Source: Nocardioides luteus
Lineage (GTDB): Bacteria; Actinomycetota; Actinomycetes; Propionibacteriales; Nocardioidaceae
Assembly (NCBI RefSeq): GCF_000960475.2
Contig: NZ_JZDQ02000028.1
Coordinates: 25,284 to 89,283 of the forward strand
Length of the DNA: 64,000 nt
Reading direction: 5' to 3'
Part shown: positions 1 through 7,799 of the stretch, one piece after another
Layout: each line of letters opens with the position of its first letter
How positions within the stretch are numbered: the first letter of the stretch is position 1
The notes under the pieces: generated by a model
Told to the model about the DNA's origin: nothing
Databases searched by the model: none
Seen by the model: the letters and a program-made list of their open reading frames with translations, nothing else
Made by a program: the position numbers and the translations under genes

Positions 1-146
1 GCAACCGGGTCGAGCACCGCGCGGTGATGGGCGACGGCCGCGCCGCCGCCCCCGCCGACGTCGTCAGCGCCACCACCCTGGCCCGCCGGGTCGGCATCGG
101 CGCGGCCCTGGTCGCCGCGGCGTACGCAGCAGCTCAGCGCCCGTGA
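1..146 (+). CDS. cobD: Adenosylcobinamide-phosphate synthase, C-terminal fragment
   Basis: Only the last 47 codons are present; the reading frame is open from base 3 and stops at 144-146. The fragment contains NRVEHRAVMGDGRAA followed by PADV and a hydrophobic C-terminal helix. This matches the end of the CobD/CbiB membrane family, which attaches the aminopropanol arm to adenosylcobyric acid. The gene symbol follows the aerobic-pathway name and cbiB is the synonym. Its last 13 bases overlap the end of the convergent ferredoxin-like gene. The cob genes further along support the call; the short length limits certainty. Confidence 0.75.
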   Translation, partial: NRVEHRAVMGDGRAAAPADVVSATTLARRVGIGAALVAAAYAAAQRP

Positions 147-493
147 CGGAAGGCCCGGGCCATGACCGCGGGCGGGGCATCGGCGATGCCCGGCCCGCCG
201 GCGCGGGTCCACTGGGCCAGCGCGTCGGCGACATGGGCCGTGCCCGCCCGGGCGACCCAGACCGGCCGGGCGCCGCGCTCGCGACCAGCAGGTGAGGGGC
301 CGACCACTACGACGTCGGCCCGCTCGCACGGGCCGAGGCAGTCGGCGACACGTACCGTCGCCGACTCCCCGGCCGCCGCGTTCAGCGTGCTGAGCACGGC
401 GGCATGGTCCACCCCGGGCGACTTCCGCTCGGTCCCGCAGCAGCAGCCGCGGCAGACCGTCAGCGTCGGCCGCCCGCCCGCGGACTCAGTCAC
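134..493 (-). CDS. (2Fe-2S) ferredoxin-domain protein, thioredoxin-like fold
   Basis: A 119-residue protein with GTG start (491-493) that overlaps the stop of the upstream 38-residue ORF as GTGA. Cysteines fall in two groups, C14/C17/C18/C19 (VCRGCCCG) and C52/C56 (DCLGPC). This is the spacing of thioredoxin-fold [2Fe-2S] ferredoxins. It is the last gene of the B12-riboswitch-controlled nrd operon. A role in electron transfer is inferred from fold and context only; it could serve the reductase or cobalamin chemistry. The 3' end runs 13 bases into the convergent cobD gene. Confidence 0.75.
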   Translation of the reverse strand: MTESAGGRPTLTVCRGCCCGTERKSPGVDHAAVLSTLNAAAGESATVRVADCLGPCERADVVVVGPSPAGRERGARPVWVARAGTAHVADALAQWTRAGGPGIADAPPAVMARAFRHGR

Positions 494-606
494 CCTTCGC
501 AGGCCTCGCAGTCCGGGCCGTTCTCGATGGCACAGACCGCGGCGTCGCTCCAGTCGTCCCAGCTCAGGTCGTCGATGGCGTCGGTGGTGGTCGGGTTCTC
601 GTTCAT
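490..606 (-). CDS. 38-residue peptide resembling the NrdA C-terminal redox tail
   Basis: The ATG (604-606) lies 2 bases after the nrdA stop codon, with an AAAGG ribosome-binding site inside the nrdA 3' end. It ends in VCAIENGPDCEACEG with C25, C33 and C36. Class I NrdA proteins normally end in such a Cys-x2/4-Cys swinging tail that re-reduces the active site, and the NrdA encoded here lacks it. The peptide is acidic and Trp-rich before the cysteines (DDLSWDDWSD). It is either a separately translated tail or is joined to NrdA by a -1 frameshift at the A-AAG of the penultimate codons. The function is inferred from the motif and position. Confidence 0.6.
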   Translation of the reverse strand: MNENPTTTDAIDDLSWDDWSDAAVCAIENGPDCEACEG

Positions 607-608
607 GG

Positions 609-2333
609 TCACGCCTTTGCGGTCGAAGTGGTCGAAGTGGTCGAAGCGGACTGCTTGCTGGCCTGGATGCCGGCACGCGAGCGCAGGTAGTACAGGCTCT
701 TGATGTTCGGGTCGAGCAGCGCGAGCTTGTGGATCTTGCTGATGTACTGCGGGGTCGCGTCGGCCTGGAAGAACAGGTTGAGCGACTGGGACTGGTCGAT
801 GTAGACCTGCCGGTCGGAGGCCCGGGCGAGCAGGATCTCCTGGTCGATCTCGTAGCCGGTCCGGAAGACCTCCTTCTCGTGGTCGTCGAGCCACGAGACG
901 TGCTGCACGGATCCACCGTGGTCGATGATGTCGGAGATGTGGGCCTGGTCGTAGACGCCACGCTCCTTCATCACCTCGACGAGGTTCTGGTTGGCCCGCG
1001 GCATCTCGCCGGCCGAGGTGGTCTGGTTCCAGACGTTGGCGACGTACGGCTCGATGCCCTGGCTGGTGCCGCCGACGATCACCGCGGTGCTCATCGTCGG
1101 CGCGATCGCCATCAGGTGGGAGTTGCGCCGGCCGACGCACCACTCCGGGATGCCCGCGACCGAGCCCATCCAGCGCGACGCCGCATCGGCGCGCGTGGAG
1201 ATGCGCTCGAAGATGTCCTTGTTCAGCGCCGCCGCCTTGTCCGACTCGAACGGCACCCGGTGCTTCTGCAGGTAGTCGTGGTAGCCCATCACGCCCAGGC
1301 CCAGGCTGCGGGCCTTCTCGGTGTAGCGCACCGCCCGCTCCAGGCCGCGGATGGTGCGGGCCTTGCGTACGAACGCCTCGGCGACCGCGTCGAGGAAGAC
1401 GGTCGCGACGTACGCGGTGTCCTGGTCCTTCCACTCGTCGTAGGTCGACAGGTTCAGCGAGGAGAGCACGCAGGTGTAGGAGTGGTCCTCGTCGCTGAAC
1501 AGGGTGATCTCGGAGCAGAGGTTGGAGGCCTTGTTGGCCAGCCCGTTGGCCCGGTAGGACTCGGTCTGGGCCGCGTTGACGGTGTCGACCTTCCAGATGT
1601 AGCCCTTGCCCAGCACCACCCGGATCTTCAGCACCCGCTGGTAGCGCTCGAGCGCATCCTTGTCGCCGGCCAGCATCCGGTCGATGAACTCCTGGCTGAA
1701 GATCCAGCCGACGTTCTTGTTGGCCGGCTCGCGGAAGATCAGGTCGGCGAGCTCGTAGAAGTCCGGGTGGTCCACCGGCAGGTAGCCCGCCCAGGAGCCG
1801 CGGCGGGTGGCGCCCTGGCTGATCTGGTTGGTCATCTCCACGAAGTTGCAGAAGACCGGGACCACGCCGTTGGCCTTGCCGTTGTCGCTGAACTTCGCGC
1901 CGCGGGGACGGACGTCACCGAGGTAGGCCGAGGTGCCGAACCCGTTCTGGGACAGGATCGCGGCCTCCTTGAGCGTCTCGTAGAAGCCCCAGACCGAGTC
2001 CTCGACGTAGGAGCCCTCGCACGAGACCGGCAGGCCCCGGTCGGTGCCGAGGTTGGACAGGACCGGCGTCGAGGGGGAGAGCCAGCCGTTCCAGATCGCC
2101 TCGAAGAACCGCTCGGTCCAGGAGCCGCCGTCCTCGCGGGCGTACATCTCGTCGGCCAGCTCGCCGGCGGTCCGGGCGATGGTCTCGTAGCGCTCCCGGA
2201 CGCTCTGGCCGGCCACGGTGTACTTGGCCTTGAACATGGCGTAGCCCGCCGTGGTCATGAAGGCAGGCACGGTGCCCTCGGCCTGCAGTGCCTTGCGCTC
2301 GGCGGAGAGCGCCTCCCAGCTGTTGCTGCTCAT
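609..2333 (-). CDS. nrdA: Ribonucleoside-diphosphate reductase, large (alpha) subunit
   Basis: 574 residues; the ATG overlaps the nrdB stop by one base. It reduces ribonucleotides to deoxyribonucleotides through a thiyl radical received from the beta subunit. Visible catalytic residues are C105 (LPVSCEGS), N271/C273/E275 (NLCSEI), C288 (YTCVLSSLNLS) and the radical-transfer tyrosines Y548/Y549 (SLYYLRS). There is no N-terminal ATP cone, so the protein is short for class Ia. The C-terminus is a Ser/Thr-rich stretch (STTSTTSTAKA) encoded by a short 9-bp tandem repeat and has no Cys pair. The missing Cys motif is found in the next ORF. Expression should follow the NrdR boxes and B12 riboswitch upstream of nrdB. 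Confidence 0.93.
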   Translation of the reverse strand: MSSNSWEALSAERKALQAEGTVPAFMTTAGYAMFKAKYTVAGQSVRERYETIARTAGELADEMYAREDGGSWTERFFEAIWNGWLSPSTPVLSNLGTDRGLPVSCEGSYVEDSVWGFYETLKEAAILSQNGFGTSAYLGDVRPRGAKFSDNGKANGVVPVFCNFVEMTNQISQGATRRGSWAGYLPVDHPDFYELADLIFREPANKNVGWIFSQEFIDRMLAGDKDALERYQRVLKIRVVLGKGYIWKVDTVNAAQTESYRANGLANKASNLCSEITLFSDEDHSYTCVLSSLNLSTYDEWKDQDTAYVATVFLDAVAEAFVRKARTIRGLERAVRYTEKARSLGLGVMGYHDYLQKHRVPFESDKAAALNKDIFERISTRADAASRWMGSVAGIPEWCVGRRNSHLMAIAPTMSTAVIVGGTSQGIEPYVANVWNQTTSAGEMPRANQNLVEVMKERGVYDQAHISDIIDHGGSVQHVSWLDDHEKEVFRTGYEIDQEILLARASDRQVYIDQSQSLNLFFQADATPQYISKIHKLALLDPNIKSLYYLRSRAGIQASKQSASTTSTTSTAKA

Positions 2334-3331
2334 CAGAACTCGAACTCCGTCTCGCCGATGTTGCGGTTGTATTCGTTGCCGGTGACCTGGAAGAAGTCGT
2401 GGAACTGGGTGCCGTTGATGCCGTTGTAGAACCATTCGGCGACCGGGTTGGCCTCGACCCCGAACAGCGGCTCCATCCGCATGTTCTCCAGCGTCATGTC
2501 GACCCGGGACTTCACGAACGTCTCCAGGTCGGCCTGCTCGATGCCGGTGATCGGGCCGTCGGCGAAGAGCATCTCCACGATGCGGGCCTCGTGGGCATAG
2601 AGGTGCTCGGCCACGCCGCGGACGCGATTGATGAGGTCCTCACGCTCGGCCTCGAACTTGTCGGCCGGCACCGTGGCGGCGTACTCGTCCAGGGTCGTGT
2701 TGAACAGCCAGGCGCCGCCGGTGGCGTGCAGGTTCTCGTCGCGGGCGGAGAAGTTGATGCCGCTGATCACGTTCTGCAGCAGGTTCTTCCCGCCGGACTG
2801 GAAGTGCTTGAGGAAGGCGAAGTTCGAGTAGAGGACGCAGTTCTCCATCAGCGTGAAGACGCTCAGCGCGTAGAGCAGGTCCTCGTCGGCGATGGCGTCC
2901 CACACGAAGGCGATCCGCTCGGCCAGCACCGGGTCGTTCTTGTAGGAGTCGTAGAACTCCTCGGTGTCGATCATCAGCGTCTTGTTGAGCTTCGCGTAGA
3001 ACGGTGCGTGCATGTTCAGCTCGGCGAACGAGAAGGCGTTGGTCATCATCTGGATCTCGGGCCGCGGGAAGGCGTGGAAGAGCCGGTCGCCCCACACCTC
3101 GCCGCCGAGGATCAGCTCGTAGATGGTGAACAGCTTCAGCGTGGTCTTGACCGCGGCCTGCTCGGCGTCGGTCATGTTGACCAGGAAGTCCTGCTTGTCG
3201 TTCTCGACCGGGATCTCCTCGGCGGTCCAGAAGATGCTCCGCTGCTTCTTGGCCAGGTCCTCGGCCATCGGATAGTCGAAGACGTACGCCGACTTCTCGG
3301 TGCGGATCGGTAGACCCTCGGTGTCGATCAA
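2333..3331 (-). CDS. nrdB: Ribonucleoside-diphosphate reductase, beta subunit
   Basis: Ferritin-like radical-generating subunit of 332 residues. The TTG start at 3329-3331 is chosen because homology-like sequence begins there (IDTEGLPIRTEK) and GAAGGG lies just upstream. An in-frame upstream extension to 3460 is open but looks like non-coding leader. Candidate metal and radical residues are E104, H108 and Y112 (AELNMHAPFY), with the second metal cluster around FSARDENLH. The C-terminus (NIGETEFEF) is the aromatic and acidic tail expected to dock to NrdA. It is first gene of the operon, behind a cobalamin riboswitch, so it should be made when B12 is scarce. Confidence 0.9.
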   Translation of the reverse strand: MIDTEGLPIRTEKSAYVFDYPMAEDLAKKQRSIFWTAEEIPVENDKQDFLVNMTDAEQAAVKTTLKLFTIYELILGGEVWGDRLFHAFPRPEIQMMTNAFSFAELNMHAPFYAKLNKTLMIDTEEFYDSYKNDPVLAERIAFVWDAIADEDLLYALSVFTLMENCVLYSNFAFLKHFQSGGKNLLQNVISGINFSARDENLHATGGAWLFNTTLDEYAATVPADKFEAEREDLINRVRGVAEHLYAHEARIVEMLFADGPITGIEQADLETFVKSRVDMTLENMRMEPLFGVEANPVAEWFYNGINGTQFHDFFQVTGNEYNRNIGETEFEF

Positions 3332-3469
3332 CTCATCAGCCCTTCTTCCGCGCCCCCGCGGCTCGCTCGGATGTCTCGTGCATCCGTGCCGGGGCAGGAG
3401 AGGACGGCGTCGTACGCGCTCGATCCCCTGACCTTCCCTCGAGGTCGCGGACCCCACCATGAGGTGGGC

Positions 3470-3655
3470 ACTGGCAGGTCTTCGGACTCGTGGGCGTGAA
3501 AGTGCTCGGTCCTAGTGGCCGTCGCTTCCCAGGAGCCGGCTTGCTCCCAGTGCTTCGTGACGGCGGTCGTTCCCACTCACCGCTGCGGGGCAGTCCCGGA
3601 CTCGCACCGGGTTCCCTCTTGCCTCTCCCGCCCCGTCGCCGAGGTGGGAGAACCA
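3470..3655 (-). promoter_or_regulatory. Cobalamin riboswitch upstream of nrdBA
   Basis: Read on the minus strand it shows the B12-box features: GGGAACCCGGTGCGAGTCCG, then GGACTGCCCCGCAGCGGTGA, and a 3' element GAGTCCGAAGACCTGCC. It ends about 140 bases before the nrdB start. In Streptomyces a class Ia nrd operon is known to be under such a riboswitch, which spares the class I enzyme when the B12-dependent class II enzyme can work. The exact boundaries and expression platform were not resolved. Confidence 0.93.
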
Positions 3656-3665
3656 GCTGCGAGGA

Positions 3666-3712
3666 CCACTATATGCGGGAATTACACCAATGCAACTTCC
3701 TAGATGTTGTGC
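3666..3712 (-). promoter_or_regulatory. Candidate NrdR box pair and nrd promoter
   Basis: On the plus strand CCACTATATGCGGGAA (3666-3681) and TTCCTAGATGTTGTGC (3697-3712) resemble the NrdR consensus acaCwAtATaTwGtgt, with starts 31 bases apart, the spacing typical of NrdR pairs. On the minus strand TTGCAT and TATAGT, 16 bases apart, form a plausible promoter that the boxes overlap. The match is by eye. Confidence 0.55.
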
Positions 3713-3769
3713 TTCTCCCGGTCGTTGGAACGGCGTGGATGCGGGCCCGGGCCGGACGTGGCATGATGC

Positions 3770-3866
3770 GGTCAACGGACATGAGGAAGCCGGTGGAACT
3801 CCGGCACAGTCGCGCTACTGTGACATCGCCTCGCGGCGGTGGAGTCAGACCCGAAGGTCCGTCCAA
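3770..3866 (+). promoter_or_regulatory. Cobalamin riboswitch upstream of cbtBA
   Basis: Contains GGAAGCCGGTGGAACTCCGG, CGCTACTGTGA and GAGTCAGACCCG in the order seen in compact cobalamin riboswitches. Flanking ACGGAC and GTCCGT can pair as a closing stem. It lies just before the cbtB ribosome-binding site (GAGGAGG). Cobalt transporters are a classic target of this riboswitch. The minus-strand riboswitch of nrdBA is back to back with it. Confidence 0.88.
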
Positions 3867-3906
3867 CCCCAACGAACAGGGACGCAGGTATCCCTGAGGA
3901 GGACAT

Positions 3907-4122
3907 ATGTCGCAGCACGCTGTCGCACCCGTCGCCGGTGCGGAACTGCCCACCATCCCGCTCCGTGAGCTCGCCCCCTGGGCGCTCTTCTTCGGTCTGC
4001 TCGGTCTTCTGGCGCTCTTCTTCATCAGCGCCGACCAGGGCGCGATCTCGATCCCGTCCGGCACCCTGATCCACGAGTGGGTCCACGACGGGCGTCACCT
4101 GCTCGGCTACCCCTGCCACTGA
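3907..4122 (+). CDS. cbtB: Cobalt transporter subunit CbtB
   Basis: 71 residues with one transmembrane helix (about residues 22-42, LAPWALFFGLLGLLALFFI) and a His-rich C-terminus (IHEWVHDGRHLLGYPCH) that fits the CbtB metal-binding signature. GAGGAGG lies 7 bases before the ATG. It is the first gene after a cobalamin riboswitch and its stop overlaps the cbtA start by one base. CbtAB is a predicted B12-regulated cobalt uptake system. Transport of cobalt is inferred from family and regulation. Confidence 0.93.
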   Translation: MSQHAVAPVAGAELPTIPLRELAPWALFFGLLGLLALFFISADQGAISIPSGTLIHEWVHDGRHLLGYPCH

Positions 4123-4907
4123 TGAGCCCGCGTGCCTTTCTCGTACGCGGCCTGCTAGCCGGCCTCCTCGCCGGAGTCGTCACCTTCCTGGTGGCGTACT
4201 CCGTCGGTGAGCCGCAGGTCGGTGCTGCCATCGCACTGGAGGAGGCCGGCGGCGACGGACACTCGCACTCGCATGCCGCCGAAGGCGCTGGGGGTGCTGA
4301 GGGTGAGGAGGAGACCGCCGAGGTCTCCCGCACCAACCAGAGCACCTGGGGCCTGCTGACCGGCACCCTGGCGATCGGCGTCGCGCTCGGGGGCATCCTC
4401 GGGCTGGTCGCCGCCGCCACGCTGGGCCGGCTCGGACGGCTCACGCCCGGCCAGTCGACGGCGCTCGTGACCCTGATCGGGTTCGTCGCGGTCGCGCTGG
4501 TGCCGTTCCTCAAGTACCCGGCGACGCCGCCGGCGGTCGGCAGCGGCGACACCATCGGCACCCGCACCGCGGTCTACTTCGCCTTCCAGGCCCTCTCGGT
4601 CGTGGCGGCGGTGGTCACGACGTACGCCGCCGTGCGGCTGCGCGGGCGGTTCGGCACCTACCTCGCCGTCGTCGGCGGGGTCGCGGCCTACCTGGTCGTG
4701 ATGGTCGTCGCCGGAGAGCTGTTCACGACGGTCAACGAGGTCGGGGACTTCCCGGCCGACACGCTGTGGTTCTTCCGCCGGGCCTCGCTGATCACGCTCG
4801 CCACCATGTGGGGCGTGCTCGGGGTGGCGCTGACCGGGCTGGTCATTCGTCTGTACGCGGCAGAGCGCGCTGTCGCGGAGCGCAAGGCCCTGGCCGCCAG
4901 CCTGTGA
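4122..4907 (+). CDS. cbtA: Cobalt transporter subunit CbtA
   Basis: 261 residues. The start at 4122 is chosen because ATG overlaps the cbtB stop as TGATG. Several hydrophobic segments are visible, beginning AFLVRGLLAGLLAGVVTFLV and followed by a His-rich loop (GDGHSHSHAAEG, about residues 44-55) that suits metal capture, then about four more helices. It forms an operon with CbtB behind the B12 riboswitch. It presumably supplies Co2+ for CobN, encoded a few kilobases downstream. Confidence 0.92.
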   Translation: MSPRAFLVRGLLAGLLAGVVTFLVAYSVGEPQVGAAIALEEAGGDGHSHSHAAEGAGGAEGEEETAEVSRTNQSTWGLLTGTLAIGVALGGILGLVAAATLGRLGRLTPGQSTALVTLIGFVAVALVPFLKYPATPPAVGSGDTIGTRTAVYFAFQALSVVAAVVTTYAAVRLRGRFGTYLAVVGGVAAYLVVMVVAGELFTTVNEVGDFPADTLWFFRRASLITLATMWGVLGVALTGLVIRLYAAERAVAERKALAASL

Positions 4908-4933
4908 CATCCGCGCCCTCCGGGCGCGGCAGG

Positions 4934-5605
4934 CTAGCGGGGGAGGCGGTAGGCCTCCACCGGACGGCCGCCGTCCAGGTGATCACGCACGATCACCCGG
5001 GCGGCGGCCGCTTCCACGTGGCCGTACCAGACGTCGTCGGGCTGCACGCTGAGCACCGGCGCCTGGTTGCACGGGAACTGGCAGCCGGTGTGGGTGATCA
5101 GCAGGTCGTCGTCGCCGAGACCGGCCTCCATCGCGCCCAGGATCACGGCCCTGGCGGTCTCCTCGGAGCCCTTCGCGGTGCAGCGCGGGCCGCGGCAGAT
5201 CAGCACCTGACGTACGTGGCCGGAGACGTGTTCCCAGGCCGGCGAGGTGAGCCCGGGCTCGGTGCCGGTGATCGGCCTGGTCTCGGCCAGCACCACGGAG
5301 AGCTCGTCGCGCGTGGTCGCCAGCGCGGTCGCCACCTCGATCGTGGGGCGGTCGCCCGCGCGCTCGCGCCACCAGTGGGCCGCGATCCGGCGCAGCCAGG
5401 AGTGGCCAGGCGCTAGCGGGCCGAGGCTGACCCCGGCCAGGGTGATGGTCGCCGCGCCGGCGTCGGCGAGCCGGGTCAGCTCGGCGGAGAGCGAGGGCCC
5501 GCCCATCTGCAGGAAGGCCAGGCTCGCCTCGAGCTCGCCGGCCCAGCCGAGCAGCTCCTGGCGCCGGTCGACGTCGGTCACCGACATCCCGACGACCACC
5601 CTCAT
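4934..5605 (-). CDS. CbiX-like domain fused to (2Fe-2S) ferredoxin domain
   Basis: 223 residues. The N-terminal half (about 1-120) has the sirohydrochlorin-chelatase-like pattern AFLQMGGPSLS with LAPGHSWL. The C-terminal half has the thioredoxin-fold [2Fe-2S] cysteines C137, C142, C175 and C179 (LICRGPRC and THTGCQFPC). Its ATG overlaps the cobK stop by 4 bases, so it is the last gene of the cobN operon. Context suggests a redox or metal-handling step in corrin synthesis, but the reaction is unknown. It is the second ferredoxin-domain protein next to cobalamin genes here. Confidence 0.72.
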   Translation of the reverse strand: MRVVVGMSVTDVDRRQELLGWAGELEASLAFLQMGGPSLSAELTRLADAGAATITLAGVSLGPLAPGHSWLRRIAAHWWRERAGDRPTIEVATALATTRDELSVVLAETRPITGTEPGLTSPAWEHVSGHVRQVLICRGPRCTAKGSEETARAVILGAMEAGLGDDDLLITHTGCQFPCNQAPVLSVQPDDVWYGHVEAAAARVIVRDHLDGGRPVEAYRLPR

Positions 5606-6327
5606 CCGAGGCTCCGGACCCAGGCGACCGCCTCGGCGACGTCGTCGACCGTGCGGACGCCGTCGGCGGCCGTGGGGCGGCGTACGACCACGACGGGCAC
5701 GCCGAGCTCGGCTGCCGCGGCCATCTTCGGCCAGGTGAAGGAGCCGCCGGAGTCCTTGGTGATGAGCACGTCGATCCGGTTCTCGCGCATCAGCGCGAGC
5801 TCGCCCTCGATCTCGTAGGGGCCACGGCTGGTCAGCAGCGTCCATGGCTCGGGCAGGTCGAGGTCGGGCGGGTCGACCACGCGGGCCAGAGCCGCGTGGC
5901 CGGCCAGCGCCGGGACGAAGCGCGCCAGCTCCTGGCGCCCGACCGTGATGAAGGGACGCCTCCCGAGACAGGCGGCGAGCGCGGCGGCCCGGTCGTGGGT
6001 GTCGGCGTAGGTCCAGGACGGGTCCGCCGGCCAGCCCGGCCGCTCCAGTCGGAGCAGCGGGTGTCCCGTCCGCGCGCAGGCCGCGGCCGCGTTGGCCGAC
6101 ATCCCGCGCGCGAACGGGTGCGTGGCGTCGACGACGGCGTCGAAGTGGTCGAGAGCCCCCCTCAAGCCCTCGACCCCTCCGAAGCCGCCGATCCGTACCG
6201 CCCCCACCGGCAGCCGCGGCCGGGCCACCCGGCCCGCCAGTGAGGAGGTGACCTCCACCCCCTCCTCGACCAGCCGCGCCGCCAGGTCCCGAGCCTCTCC
6301 GGTCCCGCCCAGGATCAGGAGTCTCAT
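5602..6327 (-). CDS. cobK: Precorrin-6A reductase
   Basis: 241 residues. It catalyses NADPH-dependent reduction of precorrin-6A to 6B in the aerobic corrin pathway. The N-terminus LLILGGTGEARDLAARL is the CobK/CbiJ nucleotide-binding signature, with DATHPFA in the middle (about 68-74) and LITKDSGG near the end. It overlaps cobQ and the downstream ferredoxin gene by 4 bases on each side, so translation is probably coupled. Confidence 0.95.
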   Translation of the reverse strand: MRLLILGGTGEARDLAARLVEEGVEVTSSLAGRVARPRLPVGAVRIGGFGGVEGLRGALDHFDAVVDATHPFARGMSANAAAACARTGHPLLRLERPGWPADPSWTYADTHDRAAALAACLGRRPFITVGRQELARFVPALAGHAALARVVDPPDLDLPEPWTLLTSRGPYEIEGELALMRENRIDVLITKDSGGSFTWPKMAAAAELGVPVVVVRRPTAADGVRTVDDVAEAVAWVRSLG

Positions 6328-7799
6328 CGTTCGGTTCCCCCGCCGGCGCTCGCGGCTCGACCGACGGGGGAGACGGCGAGATCGAGCAGAGCGTCGACGT
6401 CGAGGTGCTCCTCGACGAGGTCTCCGATCAGATCCAGGCGCCGCTCACGGGCCGCTGAGAAGGAGACCGAGGACGGTTCGCGACCCAGCGTCGCGGCGAG
6501 GAACGCGCCGCGCAGGGCGTCGCCCTCCAGGGACCCGTGCCACATCGTCCCGAAGACGTTGCCGGCCTGAGCGCCACCGAGGAACTCGGCGACCCCGTCG
6601 CCGCGGGTGATCCGGCCGTGGTGGATCTCGTAGCCGCTCGCCTCGACCCCGAGCGCCGACCCGGTGGGCAGGCGGAGGTTCTTGGCGGGGGCGAAGTCGG
6701 TGCGTACGTCGAGCAGGCCCAGCCCCTCGACCTCGGCGACCGACCCCTCGACCCCGTCGGGGTCGGCGATCACGCCACCGAGCATCTGGAAGCCGCCGCA
6801 GATCCCGAGGAGCGGGCGGCCCCGGCGGACGTGCTCGAGGATCGCCACGTCGAGACCGCGCGAGCGCAGCCAGGCCAGGTCGCTGATCGTGGACCGGGTG
6901 CCGGGCAGGACGATCAGGTCGGCGTCGGCGACGTCGGCCGGCGAGGAGGCGAAGACGACGTCGAGGTCCGGCTCCAGGCCGAGCGCGTCGACGTCGGTGA
7001 AGTTGGAGATGCGGGGGAGGCGTACGACCGCGACCTTGCGGGTGGCGCCCGCCGGCGCGCGGCGCCCCTCGAGGTCGAGCGCGTCCTCGGAGTCGAGCCA
7101 GAGCGACGGCTCCCAGGGGAGCACCCCGAAGACCCGGCGCTGCGTGAGCGACTCCAGCGAGTCGAGCCCGGGCTTCAGCAGCCTGGCGTCACCGCGGAAC
7201 TTGTTGATCACGAACCCGCTGATCAGAGCCTGGTCCTCGGGCTCGAGCAGGGCCAGGGTTCCGTACATCGCCGCGAACACCCCGCCCCGGTCGATGTCAC
7301 CCACGACCACGGTCGGGAGTCCGGCGTGCCGGGCCAGCCCCATGTTGACGTAGTCGCCGGCGCGGAGGTTGATCTCGGCCGGGCTGCCGGCGCCCTCGGC
7401 GACGATCACCTCGAAGCGCGAGGCGAGGTCGTCGTACGCAGCATGGGCCGCGGTCGCCAGATGCCGGCGCCCCTCCTCCCAGTCGTGCGAGGACACCTCG
7501 CCGGCGGGATGCCCCATCAGCACCACGTGGCTGCGGCGGTCGGAGCCGGGCTTGAGCAGCACCGGGTTCATCGCCGGCTCCGGCGTGACCCGGGCGGCCA
7601 GCGCCTGGACCCACTGTGCCCGGCCGATCTCGGCGGACTTGCCGTCCGGCCCGGCACAGACCATCGAGTTGTTGGACATGTTCTGGGCCTTGTAGGGCAC
7701 CACCTTGACGCCGCGGCGGGCGAACGCCCGGCACAGCCCGGTCGTCACGACCGACTTGCCGGCGTCGGAGGTGGTGCCGGCGACCAGCAGCCCGCTCAT
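6324..7799 (-). CDS. cobQ: Cobyric acid synthase (glutamine-hydrolysing)
   Basis: 491 residues. The start at 7799 is chosen because the ATG overlaps the cobF stop as ATGA and begins the family sequence MSGLLVAGTTSDAGKS (P-loop-like). It amidates four side chains of adenosylcobyrinic a,c-diamide with ATP and glutamine. The C-terminal half is a class I amidotransferase-like domain with nucleophile C334 in GICGGFQMLGG and a His in MWHGSLEGD. About 50 codons of open frame upstream of this ATG show no similarity to the family. Confidence 0.96.
   Translation of the reverse strand: MSGLLVAGTTSDAGKSVVTTGLCRAFARRGVKVVPYKAQNMSNNSMVCAGPDGKSAEIGRAQWVQALAARVTPEPAMNPVLLKPGSDRRSHVVLMGHPAGEVSSHDWEEGRRHLATAAHAAYDDLASRFEVIVAEGAGSPAEINLRAGDYVNMGLARHAGLPTVVVGDIDRGGVFAAMYGTLALLEPEDQALISGFVINKFRGDARLLKPGLDSLESLTQRRVFGVLPWEPSLWLDSEDALDLEGRRAPAGATRKVAVVRLPRISNFTDVDALGLEPDLDVVFASSPADVADADLIVLPGTRSTISDLAWLRSRGLDVAILEHVRRGRPLLGICGGFQMLGGVIADPDGVEGSVAEVEGLGLLDVRTDFAPAKNLRLPTGSALGVEASGYEIHHGRITRGDGVAEFLGGAQAGNVFGTMWHGSLEGDALRGAFLAATLGREPSSVSFSAARERRLDLIGDLVEEHLDVDALLDLAVSPVGRAASAGGGTER

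Noticed and set aside
162..2429. 755-codon open frame on the plus strand opposite nrdA
   Set aside because: Low-complexity Val/Leu/Arg/Asp composition typical of the antisense of a high-GC gene; nrdA has clear catalytic motifs.
3328..3460. N-terminal extension of nrdB to the ATG at 3460
   Set aside because: The residues are Arg/Gly/Pro-rich leader-like sequence; family similarity and a ribosome site begin at the TTG at 3331.
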